A stretch of 64,000 bases of DNA from Calliopum simillimum (GCA_951812925.1 OX638368.1:120489309-120553308), one strand, 5' to 3'. Counted from the first letter of the stretch, positions 1-12,311 are shown. A program made the numbers and translations. Notes: a model not told the origin generated them from the sequence alone.

Positions 1-115
1 GTGAAAGTTTACACATTAAACGTCCTAAAGTAAGTCGAAAAAATTAAGTAAAATTTATTTATTATCTCGCTTCGTTTTCGAGATATCAATACTTGAAGAA
101 TAAAAAAATACGATT

Positions 116-430
116 TATCGATAACGCCCAAATTAGTTTCATATGAATATTGGCGATAATCATTTTGGAAATAACGCCGAAAATTTATTTATATAAAAAC
201 AATGTGATCGTTATTTTGTTTTTTTTGGGCGTTATTTCATTTTAGAAATATTCAACGAAATAGAGTCTAAATTTTGGGCGTTATTTCCAAAATGATTATC
301 GCCCAAATTTATGTGAAAATAATTTGGGCGTTATTACATTTTTGTTTTTGGGCGTTATTTCATATAGCTTGGGCGACTTCTCATTTCAATAATTAGGCGT
401 TACTTACTTAATTTTTTTTTTGGGCGTTTT
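116..430. repeat. GGGCGTTATT word cluster with internal hairpin
   Basis: The word GGGCGTTATT(T) or its reverse complement occurs about eight times in 310 bases, for example near 121, 173, 229, 275, 327, 350, 394 and 421, separated by A/T-rich sequence. Positions 149-184 and 271-306 are near-perfect reverse complements, so the block can fold back. No coding frame goes with it. It may be the subterminal part of an unrecognised DNA transposon or a decayed satellite; neither terminal repeats nor a target duplication could be set. Confidence 0.6.
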
Positions 431-1432
431 TTCCTACCTCCGGCATTATCAGACATATTCAGGACAAAAGTGGAAATTGTATTCTTTGTTTCTATACCCC
501 TCAATAATAAAACTACAAATACAAACTTTAACAATCAAAAAAATCACAAAGACAAAAAACTAAAAACAATCTAACTTTACCAGGAATTTTATTATAACGA
601 CAGGGTCACAACGGTACCATACAAACCAAGAAAACAGCTTAAATTCTATACGCTTGTGTTCCTAAATGACAAAACTAAAAGAACATCCTTTCTCCCCCCT
701 CCACAACTCTTTGTAGGATATTTGTTGTTCGCATTTATCTTTCAGATGTCTCTTTCCTTTATTGCAATTGAAAATCTCTGTAACATGCTTTGATAGAATT
801 TTGATTCTTTCATGTTCTTTTAAAGTGATTCCGTTGGTCATTTTATGTCAGAAGTAAAATTTTATGTTGGTACACTTAAGACGATAAACACACACAATGT
901 ATGATGTAGCAGTTGGATGATGATTTTGTAGATATTGATTCAATTCAATGCAACGGAGTGTACAACCTTTTAAAGGCCAAAACAAATATGCCATTGGTAC
1001 TCCTCACAAAATGAAGTGATTTACACACAAATACATAAAAGGGTAGATATTCATATTTTTGGTAAGACACTTAAGTGTCTGCTTTTATGTTATTATTAGG
1101 ATCTGAATATTATTTTTAGCTTTAATCTTTATTGAGGTAAAAAAAAATCAATAAAAACCCTAAATTGGTATGAAAACCCTGACCTTTTCAACTTTGCTAA
1201 GGTCGGTATAAAGAAGTTGTAAATTGCTGCCAAAGTGTCATTCATGACCTGTGCTGTCGTCTATTCTATTTCTTTACACATTTAAAAATATCTCCAGAAA
1301 TGTATTTTAACTAAAAAAAGTATAAATTTATTTAAATTTGTAAGTCCTCGGTGAAAATGTTTGCAGTAACAAGTAGACCGGAATAATGATATCAATGCAA
1401 TAAAAATTATTCCGAAAACGTATACGGATATA
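431..1432. other. no feature recognised
   Basis: A/T-rich unique-looking sequence with short homopolymer runs. I see no coding frame of note, no inverted repeat and no match to the repeat families elsewhere in the window. Confidence 0.5.
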
Positions 1433-2166
1433 CGTAGGCTGCTTGATATATTTCTGGCCTAGGCAACACTAAGTGTGCTGACTGCAATCTGACATTTCTA
1501 TTGAAAAGTTTGATATTTTTTAGCATAAACGTACTCAGAACGTTTTGACGTACGACCATCATTTGTGTTGTTTACAGTGACTTGAAAAAATCAATTTGGC
1601 AAAAAAATGGAATTAACTCGTGAACATTTTCGTGCGATCATTTTTCACAACTATCGACGTGGATTATCACGACAAGAGTGCATCGATGAACTTAAATCTT
1701 TGTATGGCGATGAAGCACCATCCTACATAAAGCACTGTGAAAAACTGGTTTAATGAATTCAATCGTTGCCGACGCTCGCTCAAAGACGAATTCCGTGAAG
1801 GTCTTCCAAAAACGTCTGTGTTGCCAGAGAACATTGATGCCGTGCGTGAACTAATAATGCAAGATCATCATGTGACATACCGTGAGATAGAGGCATTCTT
1901 GGGCATTAGTTCCACTCCAATACATTCGATTTTGCATGAACACTTAGTTGTAAAAAACGTTTGTTCTCGTTGGAAACCCCATAATTTATCAATCGCTTAA
2001 ATTTTCAATGGAAAATTTGATTTTCTTAACTCACTGTAAACAAAACAAATAGCACTTGTACATCAAAACGTTGTGAGTACGTTTATGCTAAAAAATGTCA
2101 AACTTTATTATGGCGTTGCCAGATTTTAGCTATTGCCTAGGCCAGAAATATATCGAACAGCCCACG
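1433..2166 (+). mobile_element. Rearranged mariner (cecropia type), two inverted 5' ends
   Basis: The left end from 1433 has the terminal sequence GGCTGCTTGATATATTTCTG and then the same 5' untranslated region as the mariner at 44779-45972. The right part, about 2030-2166, is the reverse complement of that same 5' region, not a normal 3' end. Both ends therefore carry about 140-155 bases of the 5' terminus around an N-terminal transposase fragment. TA dinucleotides flank it at 1431-1432 and 2167-2168. It cannot be autonomous. The symmetric arms suggest a deletion and inversion derivative, or two copies joined head to head. Confidence 0.8.
1607..2000 (+). pseudogene. Truncated mariner transposase, N-terminal part
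   Basis: The frame starting MELTREHFRAIIFHNYRRGL is the helix-turn-helix DNA-binding domain of a cecropia-type mariner transposase, an enzyme that would cut the terminal repeats and insert at TA. A small insertion near 1720-1735 shifts the frame after the DEAPSY motif. The reading resumes at VKNWFNEFNR and continues through HVTYREIEAFLGIS and SIHSILHEHL to a stop at 1998-2000. The whole catalytic domain is absent, about 125 of roughly 345 residues remaining. Downstream sequence changes directly to the inverted 5' end. The copy at 45797-44805 (minus) is the closest relative in the window. It is non-functional. Confidence 0.85.
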
Positions 2167-2167
2167 T

Positions 2168-2678
2168 ATGTATTTTGCAAAGAAATGATCCTTAAGAATA
2201 TATTGCATATTACGGTGGGAAAATATTTTTCGAGTGAGAATTTTGAAACGAAAAAATATAAAATACTTTCAGTAGTCAGCTCAACTAATTTAAACACAAA
2301 TTGGTCAAACTTATTATTCATACAGTCATGAAATCAGTTGAGGCGAAAATTGCAAAAATTCCTTGAAATTATATAATTTCGAAATAAGAATATATAGATA
2401 AAGTTTCGGTTTATTAGCTGATTTGACTAAAAGTATTAAACCAAAACCGTGAACTTTTATGGAGTATAGACGAGGCAAATTCGGAACTGAAATTGACTAT
2501 AGAAAATTATATTGCAGTTTTTAGATTAAACTTTAAAATTAACTAAACCTTAGCTATATCCTCAGTGTATAAAAATGCAGCGAATTTATTCTTGTGGAAC
2601 TTGAATCATACATGCACATACCATCATGTTTTATTTACACTGCGCTTCAATACAGTCGAATGCCTTATTTTGTATCAA
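2168..2678. other. no feature recognised
   Basis: A/T-rich sequence without a repeat or coding signature that I can recognise. Confidence 0.5.
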
Positions 2679-2867
2679 CCCAGTGTGCCAGACGGTTCAA
2701 ATCTTCGCTTTTTTATCCGTTACGGATCCGTTACTGATCCGTTGGCGGGAGAGATTCCCAAAAAAAAAACGAATCGTTTATTTTTTTGGAATTTCTCCCG
2801 CAAACGGATCAGTAACGGATCCGTAACGGGTAAAAAAGCGAAGATATGAACCGTCTGGCACACTGGG
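2679..2867. mobile_element. 189-bp palindromic MITE
   Basis: The element begins CCCAGTGTGCCAGACGGTTC and ends with its reverse complement. The two halves pair almost throughout, including the GGATCCGTTAC and GGCGGGAGA segments, around a short A/T-rich centre at about 2760-2795. There is no coding capacity. A target duplication is not clear (TCAA on the left, AAAG on the right), so I do not assign a superfamily. Confidence 0.8.
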
Positions 2868-3758
2868 AAAGTACATTTTTGTTCTACTACTTATTACACT
2901 TTTTGTGCTACATTTTTAAGCTCTTATTTTTGTAACAAAATCGCCATTGGCGTTACAATTCCATATACATTTGTTTGTTTCATATTGTCATTTTTACAAC
3001 TTAACTTCTGTGTTTTATTTAGCATACAATCATTCTCATATATGTTAATTCGTTTGCCATTTTTGGCCATAAACCAATTCTTTCTTAACTGCTTTTTATT
3101 GAAGATTTTTGCAAATTTTATTGTTTATTTTATGCTTGCGTGTTTCTTTTTTTTCGCCCAAAATATAAAAATAACTTTCATTTTTGAAGTTTTATTGTGT
3201 TGTTTTTTTGGAATTTTGTATTGATTTTTATTTGCACATCTTTTCTTGTTCGTTCACTCATTCGAAAGAGGAAATTAATGTAGTCGGTCTTTGTATTGTG
3301 TTTTCTAGGTCACTTACAAGCAGTCACGTTTTGGCAGCATTGCTGCTGCTCGTACTTTCAATTTTTAGTTTGGGGCGTTTTTAATGATTTACTTTTAGGA
3401 TAAATCAATTGTTTTCTAAGTTTTAATGTTCTTTATAATGTACAGAAAGTGAAAACTACTTTACTTACTTGTTAAAACTTAATGTGCTTTTGTACACTTT
3501 TACTTTGTGTTACAATTTTCGCCCAAAGAAAGTTTGGGGAATTGTTTCTCTCTGCTGAATTTTAATGTTTTGTTAGTTTTTGCATCAAAAGAAATATATA
3601 AGAAATTAACATTAGGGCATTTCGTTAACATCTTTGCTAAACTTTTGGAAAATGATTTGAACCATAGCATGAATGAAAAAATCTTTAAGTTCTGAAAACA
3701 TTGTACGTTAATGTAAGAGAGAAAAGAAAAAAATACTATTAGTTAATATATTTATATA
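2868..3758. other. no feature recognised
   Basis: T-rich sequence with several short open frames of biased composition (Phe/Leu-rich), as expected from T runs. No repeat family or gene signature was seen. Confidence 0.5.
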
Positions 3759-3888
3759 TTAGAATAGCCCAATGGTAAAAATTTGACCACAAATGTTTTA
3801 AATAAGTTTGGTACTTTTTAAATACTTTTTTGCTATTTGGTACAAAATAGAAAAGCTCATTTGCCATCCCTGGTACATTGCTGATTAA
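3759..3888 (-). mobile_element. Helitron-derived fragment, 3' end only
   Basis: Read on the minus strand, this is the last 130 bases of the family represented in full at 23869-24308 and 61010-61442. The TTTGTGGTCAAATTT hairpin half and a terminal CTAA (CTRR type) are recognisable. The 5' part is missing. Confidence 0.6.
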
Positions 3889-4542
3889 CTTTATGCTCAC
3901 TTGTGTCAAGCTTTAAGTGTTGAATTATAACTGAAGTAACTACATGAAATCAAGAACATAATTACAAAAAACTCTTAAATTCCATAAAGTTTTATCGCCT
4001 ATAATATAATCTTATATCTTCAATGATATAACTAAGGTTTACTAACTATAATGGCAACATGAGAAACTTTGCTAAGCAACAACAAAAAACACGTCTGCAA
4101 TCCAAAGTGAAGTCACATCTGTTGAGGTTTTTGTCATATTTCTTCTTCCCCAAGAAATAACAAAACTGAACATGCAATTATAATTTAACTAAAGCAAATT
4201 TTATATACCATAATGAATGTAGTAAAAATGAGCACGTACCTAAATGTTACAACTAATTTGAGGAAAAAAAAAAACGTATAAGCTACATGAAAGCACGACA
4301 AACGGCAACTCTTAAGTTCAGCGTCAAACCATAATAAGTTGAATAAATATAACACGATATAAAATGTGAAACAAACAATGGTTGTTGCAGTTAAAACAGT
4401 AAACACAACCAAAATGCAACAAAACAGCTTCAAAACACCTGTTCTTTCCAGCATTTGTCTTAACAAAATGCTGCAGGAAATGCACTGCTGCCTTGAGTAT
4501 TTATGCAGCTTCTACATATCGATACATCCAACGTAAATGTTT
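3889..4542. other. no feature recognised
   Basis: A/T-rich sequence with no recognisable coding region or repeat. Confidence 0.45.
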
Positions 4543-4945
4543 GTAACTCAAGTTACCAACTTTTTACGGGACAATGATTTTCGAAATCTACGTATTAGAC
4601 TCTATCTTGTGTCAAATTTTGGTACCTCTAGCTTGAAATTTGAAGGGCTGGGAGCAATTTTTGAAGTTACAACCTAAGTATATTTTAGTGAGGGGTCCAT
4701 GCTAAAACTTGGCAACTTAAGTTGATAACTTATTCACGGGACAAAAATGACAAATTGCGTTGGTAACTTAACTTACAAAGTTATTAGTTAATTTTTCTTA
4801 AAAAATCAGTAGTTGTAAGTCCTACATAGCAACGTAATGTCCGTAGAAAATTTTTAATGGTAGTTTGCAAGTTAAGTTACTAACTTTTCACATGGAACAT
4901 TTGGTTGCTGAAAGAGAACATAAGTTATAACTAGAGTTACAACTC
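4543..4945. repeat. Diverged repeat zone, GTAACTTAAGTTAC word
   Basis: A near-palindromic word like GTAACTCAAGTTACCAAC recurs at 4543, 4711, 4761, 4867 and 4924. In two copies it is followed about ten bases later by ACGGGACA (4567 and 4736). The DNA between copies shows no clear repetition. It resembles the word-type repeat zones at 33.1-34.4 kb and 44.2-44.6 kb. Function and family are unknown. Confidence 0.5.
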
Positions 4946-4978
4946 ATATGTATTCATTTTTATCCAAATAGTCCGGGA

Positions 4979-5656
4979 ACTGGCAATACTAAAAGTGCCG
5001 TCATTGCGGATTCTGAAATTTTTAATGCAAAATGGTAGTGTACACTAAGACGAATAAGAAAAGCTTGGTCAGCATGGTTAAAGCCTGGCAGAAATATTTT
5101 TAAATGATTTTTGAATCATTAAATTTTCGGAATGTTTTGCCGTCATCGCGGATTTTGATCAATCTTAATAGTAATCGATGATAAATTTCATAACCATTCA
5201 GAAAAAATCCGGCCGACCTAATTTTTTTTGCCGAAAATGACCGGCAGACCTATTTTAATGGTGCTACCGTGGGTACAATTTCTCTGTTATTAGGGAATTT
5301 TTTTTTTTTAATTTACGTGTTTTAATGTCAAATTTAAAAATATCTTGGGGTGTGAGCTTAAAAACTGCCGGAAGTACACACTGTCGCACCATAAAAATAG
5401 GTCTGCCGGTCATTTTCGGGAAACAAAATTTAGTCGGCCGAATTTTTTCTGAATGGTTATGAAATTTATCATCGATTACTATTAAGATTGATCAAAATCC
5501 GCGATGACGGCAAAACATTGCGAAATTTAAAGATTCAAAAATCTGCCAGGCCTTAACCATGCTGACCAAGCTTTTCTTATTCGTCTTAGTGTAAACTACC
5601 ATTTTGCATTAAAAATTTCAGAATCCGCGATGACGGCACTTTTAGTATTGCTGGCT
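4979..5656. mobile_element. 680-bp foldback element
   Basis: Two arms of about 300 bases (4979-5285 and 5350-5656) are reverse complements with scattered differences. Landmarks in both arms are AGTGCCGTCATYGCGGATTC, GAATAAGAAAAGCTTGGTCA and GACCGGCAGACCTATTTT. The centre (5286-5349) is A/T-rich. No coding frame and no convincing target duplication were found. It could be a MITE or the two ends of a deleted transposon. Confidence 0.8.
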
Positions 5657-6196
5657 CCTCGCCTAAAATTATAAGTTGAAATTGTAAATATCTCTGTAAA
5701 TCAATTTGGAATGGTGACAACGATTTAATAGTCGAAAGACCTTTATTTGGACTACAGATTTCCAAAGTATTTATTAAATTTTTGTTTTTGGTTTTCTTGT
5801 TTTAACGAAAACAATATAAAAATGATCATAACTAAAAACTACGATTTTCGAGTTACCCACTTTTACGTTGGGCGATCGATATATAAGGTTTACGTTTATT
5901 AAATAAAGCAGGAACCCTGATTAAAAATGCTGTAAATCTTTGACGCATACAAACTGGTTTAAAATTTTTAATTGTAGCAAATCACATAAAATAAACAAAT
6001 ATTTGATATTATTTACTATAAGGCCATGTCCATCTCAATTTTTTCGAAATTTGCAGCTGGGTCCTCAGATTTTTATAAAAATTCACAGAGCTGTTCTAAG
6101 TGCTTAGTATGGAGACTTCTCATTATTAGTTTTTTCCAAGTTATAGGTATGGAACTACAGAGTGTCCAAGCGGTGTTTTTGCGAAAAATCATATAT
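5657..6196. other. no feature recognised
   Basis: A/T-rich sequence between two foldback elements, with no signature recognised. Confidence 0.45.
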
Positions 6197-6204
6197 ATAT
6201 GTAT

Positions 6205-7805
6205 TAGGGTGGGCCAAATTGTATGGACGAAATTTTATCGACCTCGGCTACCCCCCTATGTGAAAGTTCATGCAATTCTATGAATATTTGCCCAAAGAAC
6301 TATACCTCTGCGTTCATCTTTAGTTCGGCACATTTTTGATCGAAAATTTTAGCTTTTATTAATATTTTTTTTATTTTCATACTAAATTTTAAAAATTTTT
6401 ATAAAGACAAAAGTAATGTCATTATATGATTTGGCTGGTATTCTGTCAGTAATCAATTAAATTGGGTTCTGTTTACATAAAAAGTTCACCTGATGGTGTG
6501 GAACTGATGCTATATATTTGAAAAAGTGATATGGGTTAAATAGCCGATTATTATGACCGACTTTCAAAATAAACGATTCATATTTTTGGATGAATTTTTT
6601 CAAACAAAACACCAACCTAGGCAGAAAGATCATTCAATTCTATGAATATTTGCCCAAGGAATCATACCTCTATGTTCAACTTTAGTTCGGCGCATTTTCG
6701 ATTGAAAATTTTACCTTGCGTTTAATATTTATTTTTATGCTTAATTTTCAAAATTCCTATAGAGACAAAAGTAATATCATAATATGTTTTGGCTGGTATT
6801 CTGTGAGTAATCAATAAAATTGGGTTCTGTTTTTACGAAAAGTTTACTTGATAGCGTGGAATTGATAATATTTATTCCAAAAAATTATATCGGTCAAATA
6901 ACCGATTTATTATAAACGATTCATATTTTTACATGGATTTTTGGTATATTGTTCTGTAAAATTAAAAAAAGCGGCTAATTTATTTCCTAAAACTGCCACT
7001 AGATGTTGCCCTGGAAAAAATGAGTGTCAGATTCCGCATCCTAGCATCCAAAAATACTTCGGTTGGTGTTTCGAATAAAAAAATACATGTAAAAATATGA
7101 TTCATTTGTTTTGAAATCGGTTATTTGACCGATAAAATTTTTTGGAATAAATATAATCAATTCCACGCTATCAAGTAAACTTTTCGTAAAAACAGAACCC
7201 AATTTTATTGATTACTCACAGAATACCAGCCAAAACATATTATGATATTACTTTTGTCTCTATAGGAATTTTGAAAATTAAGCATAAAAATAAATATTAA
7301 ACGCAAGGTAAAATTTTCAATCGAAAATGCGCCGAACTAAAGTTGAACATAGAGGTATGATTCCTTGGGCAAATATTCATAGAATTGAATGATCTTTCTG
7401 CCTAGGTTGGTGTTTTGTTTGAAAAAATTCATCCAAAAATATGAATCGTTTATTTTGAAAGTCGGTCATAATAATCCACTATTTGACCCATATCACTTAT
7501 CTAAATATATAGCATCAATTCCACACCATCAAGTGAACTTTTTATGTAAACAGAACCCAATTTAATTGATAACTGGCAGAATAACAGCCAAATCATATAG
7601 TGACATTACTTTTGTCTTTATAAAAATTTTTAAAATTTAGTGTGAAAATAAAAAAAAATATTAATAAAAGGTAAAATTTTCGATCCAAAATGCGCCGAAC
7701 TAAAACTGAACGCAGAGGTATAGTTCCTTGGGCAAATATTCATAGAATTGAATGAACTTTCACATAAGGGGTAGCCGAGATCAGTTTTCAAATCGGCCCA
7801 CCCTA
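6205..7805. mobile_element. 1.6-kb foldback transposon with 8-bp target duplication
   Basis: The ends are TAGGGTGGGCC and its reverse complement. The 8 bases ATATGTAT lie directly outside both ends (6197-6204 and 7806-7813), a perfect target duplication. Each arm contains two diverged copies of a roughly 370-base unit (about 6255-6590 and 6625-6950 on the left, mirrored on the right), recognisable by TCTATGAATATTTGCCCAA and ACAAAAGTAATRTCAT. There is no transposase. An 8-bp duplication fits hAT-type elements; P-like or Galileo-like elements are alternatives. Confidence 0.85.
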
Positions 7806-7813
7806 ATATGTAT

Positions 7814-9783
7814 ATATGACTTAAATGTTTAAGTACCTTTTGTCTCAATAAATAACTTGAACTCTATTTTTAAATTTGGAAAATTTACAAAATGGCGGCC
7901 ATTTTTGGAAAAATCTTAAAATTTATTAAATGGTATTATCAAGGAATCTTGTAATGTTTTAAGCTAAAAAATGGTATCTGGAAGTCATAACAGGAGTGTG
8001 ACATTTAGACATGGCCACGTATAACAAGATTTATGTTCTATTTTATTTAAAAAAAAAAAGTTCTTAACTTTATAAAAAAGAAGCTCCTACAAAATTTGCA
8101 TTACTCACAAGCAGCTGTTAACAAAAGCAATTAAAATATTGCCAACATTTAAGCAGTAAAAATATCATTTCCAATATTAATGAATATTCATAAGAATATT
8201 CATACCAGAAAAATTGTTTCTCTTACTGCAAAAATTATTGTAAAAAAATAATAACAAGTAAACTGCACGAACTGAGTTTACACTGGCGTGCGTGCTGCTT
8301 TTTGTCTTAACCCCAATAATAAAACAACTCTGACTGAGTGACTGACTGACTGAACGAACCATGTAGAGTAGCTCGTACATTAACTTGACACGCACGTGTT
8401 CATCCATCTCTAGCTAGCGCTCTGAAATACGTTTTGTAAAATAATTTTACTTTGCTGACAAGTAAAGAGGTCCATTGACATTAGTTTGAAACTATTTTTT
8501 ATTTTTTCAGCGTAAAATTATGGAAATTTATGTTGCTGTCGTTCTGCTATTATTCTCCTCACAAAGTAGAAAACATTTTAAATTATTTTGACCTGACTCA
8601 ATATACGAATAAACAAGAGCTGATTAGATTTTCTTTTAGTACATTGTTATGCTGAGTGCCTGATATATCATTATTATACATATCATCAACATCATAATCA
8701 TCATCATCAATCTATCTACTTACGTACGCATCATAAACATCAATTGAATTAAGTGACAAAAGACCAATTGAGTTTTATTTGCAGCACCAAAGTAAAAGTG
8801 ATCGCTTCACTTAATTGAGAAAATTTGTAGAAGGAAAGAGGCCTTTGTGCCTCATGCCAAATGTTTAGTTAAGCAAATTAGAAATTCGCATTATGAGCAT
8901 AAAATGATGTTTTCATGAAAAACTTCTAAATCAAAGTGTTTTTAAAGTTGTTTACTTGACTTGAATTAAGTTCATCTCTAAATGATTTAACCTTTGATAA
9001 GGTGAGCTTAACTTCAACAAAAAACAAAAAAAAAAAAATATCGTAAACTGACATATCACAAATTCCGGAACTGTTGATGTCTTCAATAAACAAATATTTT
9101 CCCTTTTCAAAACTTTCCAATTAAAAATTTACGCTTTGTATTATCGCTCTTCATATCAAGAGTGCACAAAATGACACGAAATTTCAACCACTCCTTTTTT
9201 ATTATTTTTTCATAATTATAATTTTTCCTAAGTAACGCTACGAAATGCATTCTTCTTTTCTCCCATTTGGCACCATTGTTTACTTAAACACTCAGCATTT
9301 CTTTCAAACCTGTACTCAATCAAGCGGGTATTGACAACTCAAGAACGTTTCCCCAAAAGGGAAAATAATACAAACAAAAATAAAGCAATATCGCTTTTAT
9401 CATTATTATTGTTTATTATTTTTCTTCTTATTTTTATTTGTATATTTTCCGTATATTTTTTTGATTAATCATTGAAATTAAGAATTTCAGTATGCATGCT
9501 ACTGCCAAGCATTTTAATTGCATGAGAAGGTCTTTGTGCAACAAAAACAAATCCCTTCCCTCTTCATTGATTTACTTCATTTAGTTATCATGAGTAGTAA
9601 TAGTATCGTTAGAGATAAGTATCATTTCGTTTAGAATTCATAACTAGTGACAAAATTTTGAAGCAAAGATAAAAGGTCTTGAAATACAAATATTTCTCGA
9701 GGAACAACCATTATAGTCAAGTCACTCCATAATTACGATGACTTCCAGTTGAAAAATGTAACAGTAGCTTGGTAGCCTATGAG
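7814..9783. other. no gene recognised; short simple repeats
   Basis: Nearly 2 kb without a recognisable gene or transposon. It holds a short CAT/ATC-type simple repeat at about 8682-8715 and a few GACT repeats near 8335-8355. A plus-strand 5' splice-like AAG/GTGAGC at about 9000 has no supporting context. Confidence 0.5.
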
Positions 9784-10254
9784 ACTCATGTAAAGTTTGC
9801 GAATTTTCGAAAACCGAAAATTTTTTTAGAGTTCTAGGTGCGTTGGGAATATTTCTGGAGTTCTTTCCCAAATTACAAATTATTCTGTAAAATTAAACCA
9901 AAAATCGGCAGCGTACCATTTTTTGCTCAGCGCCTCTTTTTTCGCGTGGAGGAATTCTGATTAAATTTTTGAGCTCACACGTAGAGTTCTGCAGTTTTTT
10001 ACTTTTTAAAAATTTTTTTTTTATTTTTTTTTTTATAAAAAAATTTCTTGTAAGAAAAGAGTTCTGATGAGAGATCTGAATAGCTCTCCGAATATTCTAA
10101 AAAAAATCCTAGTGACAATTTTTCACAGTATTCGTACTTTCTATTTAAAATCGAAAAATCAGAAAAATTTCAGTTTTTTTTAAATGCACACAAAAAAATA
10201 GGGAAAAACATGTTATTGTTCTATAGTTGTCTATTGATTGACAATTTCCATCCA

Positions 10255-11647
10255 ATATCACGGTGCTTGTGGGAGAATTTAAATAAAATTTTGATGTACC
10301 TCGGATTTTTTTGTAAATTCTTATTATAGATGTCAATAGAAGTTATTCTATGCAAAAAATAAAATTATAGAGGTGGCGCTTTTTTAAAGATAATCCCTTT
10401 TCCGATTGGGGCATTTTCCCATACAAAAAAATAAAATTTTTTTTTTAACTACATTAAACAAAAATCAAAATAATCACATTCGATGTGTTTTGCGATGCTT
10501 CACGCGAATCTGACCTCAGAATCGCTCTATCGTGTATAGTTTTTGAGATATTCTAATCTAAAAGCCGAAAAAAGTCGTTTTTTGCCATGTTTTGAAGCTA
10601 TATAACTATGTAACATATCATTTATTCGTTAAATGTGGTTAAAATACTTGAAAGTCATGATCTTTTCCTTTAAAATCTAATTTAAATTATGTTTATATCT
10701 TCATGCTTCTAAGAGATATCGTAGACCGAAATATTGCCTAAACGGGTTTTTTGCACTTTTGTGTCTTTTTAGGTTAGGATATCTTTGACGAAAAAAAAGA
10801 TATCAACATAATTTAAATTAGGTTTTAAAGGCAAAGATTAGGACTTTAAAGTTGTTTATCAGATTTATCGAAATTAAAATTTCTTTCACATTTTAAACAT
10901 GTTCAACGAACCGACTACTTGTAAATTCAGCCGTTTGACACCCCGAGTGTTGTTACGTGTATGGCATTCGTCTGAATTTTGAAATTGTCGGTTCGTTGAA
11001 CATGTTTAAAATGTGAAAGAAATTTTAGTTTCGTCAAATCTGGTAAACAACTTTAAAGTCCTAATCTTTGCCTTTAAAACCTAATTTAAATTATGTTGAT
11101 ATCTTTTTTTTCGTCAAAGATATCCTAACCTAAAAAGACACAAAAGTGCAAAAAACCCGTTTAGGCAATATTTCGGTCTACGATATCTCTTAGAAGCATG
11201 AAGATATAAACATAATTTAAATTAGATTTTAAAGGAAAAGATCACGACTTTCAAGTATTTTAACCACATTTAACGAATAAATGATATGTTACATAGTTAT
11301 ATAGCTTCAAAACATGGCAAAAAACGACTTTTTTCGGCTTTTAGATTAGAATATCTCAAAAACTATACACGATAGAGCGATTCTGAGGTCAGATTCGCGT
11401 GAAGCATCGCAAAACACATCGAATGTGATTATTTTGATTTTTGTTTAATGTAGTTAAAAAAAAAATTTTATTTTTTTGTATGGGAAAATGCCCCAATCGG
11501 AAAAGGGATTATCTTTAAAAAAGCGCCACCTCTATAATTTTATTTTTTGCATAGAATAACTTCTATTGACATCTATAATAAGAATTTACAAAAAAATCCG
11601 AGGTACATCAAAATTTTATTTAAATTCTCCCACAAGCACCGTGATAT
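10255..11647. mobile_element. Near-perfect 660-bp inverted repeat
   Basis: The left arm (10255-10914) and right arm (10987-11647) are almost exact reverse complements; by eye I find only a handful of differences in 660 bases, for example near 10651 and 10858-10876. The loop is only 72 bases. It carries no open frame of interest. The outer ends lie at GTGCTTGTGGGAG and its complement. I could not find a target duplication. The high arm identity means a recent origin or gene conversion between arms, and a transcript through it would form a long hairpin. Confidence 0.85.
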
Positions 11648-11945
11648 GCAAAATAACAATTTAACATGATAAAAATGTCTATCTAACATGCAACGGAATG
11701 TTAACCTAACATGCAAAAAATTATAATTACACATGTTAAAAATGTTAGCATAACATGTAAAAAAATATTAACGTAACATGTAAAAATGTTAGCGCAACAT
11801 GCAAAAATATTGGCGTAATATGCAAAAAATGTAAATCTAACATGCAAAAATGTTATTTCAACATGCAAAAAATGTTAATCTAACATGTAACAAATGTCAA
11901 TTTAACATGCTCAAACTATTAATTTTATATGCTAAAAATTTCAAT
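11641..11945. repeat. Minisatellite, unit about 24 bp
   Basis: About twelve imperfect tandem units of the form TAACATGCAAAAAATGTTA (22-27 bases each) abut the right arm of the 10255-11647 palindrome. The unit is itself partly palindromic (AACATG and CATGTT). Units at the right end are the most diverged. Confidence 0.75.
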
Positions 11946-12142
11946 TATTAAATGAAACAATGTTTTAAGTGAATTCATTTATATATGTTTAATTTAACCT
12001 TATTCTCTGAATTTAAAAATTTCTTAAAATAACTTATTCCCAATTAAGCACGTGCCATCAGATATATATTGGATGTACAACTTAAAAACCGGAATTTGAC
12101 GGTGGATGTCCGTACTAACAAATATCGCGAAAGCTCGAACTT

Positions 12143-12311
12143 TATGCAAGAACTTACTTTTCATCGAAAATTTTTCTAAATCCGTTCAATTTAGAACTCA
12201 TAATCAACTTTTTTGTTTCGAATATACTTTGAAAATAAAGAAATGGTTCCGATTCTTTTTTTATGTTTTTCGAAAAAAATTTTCCGTCCAACTGACTTAA
12301 CTTTCGAAATA
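12143..12311 (+). repeat. Dispersed repeat block U, copy 1
   Basis: About 170 bases that recur in reverse orientation at 19692-19870. Shared landmarks are TTTTTTGTTTCGAATATACT, GAAAATAAAGAAATGGTTC and TTTTCCGTCCAACTGACTTA. It lies inside the mariner 5' region and ends at the TA where the next element begins. Family unknown. Confidence 0.65.

Noticed and set aside
11641..11945. CRISPR-like repeat-spacer array
   Set aside because: Units of about 24 bases are contiguous and imperfect without unique spacers, and the context is a fly genome. It is a minisatellite.
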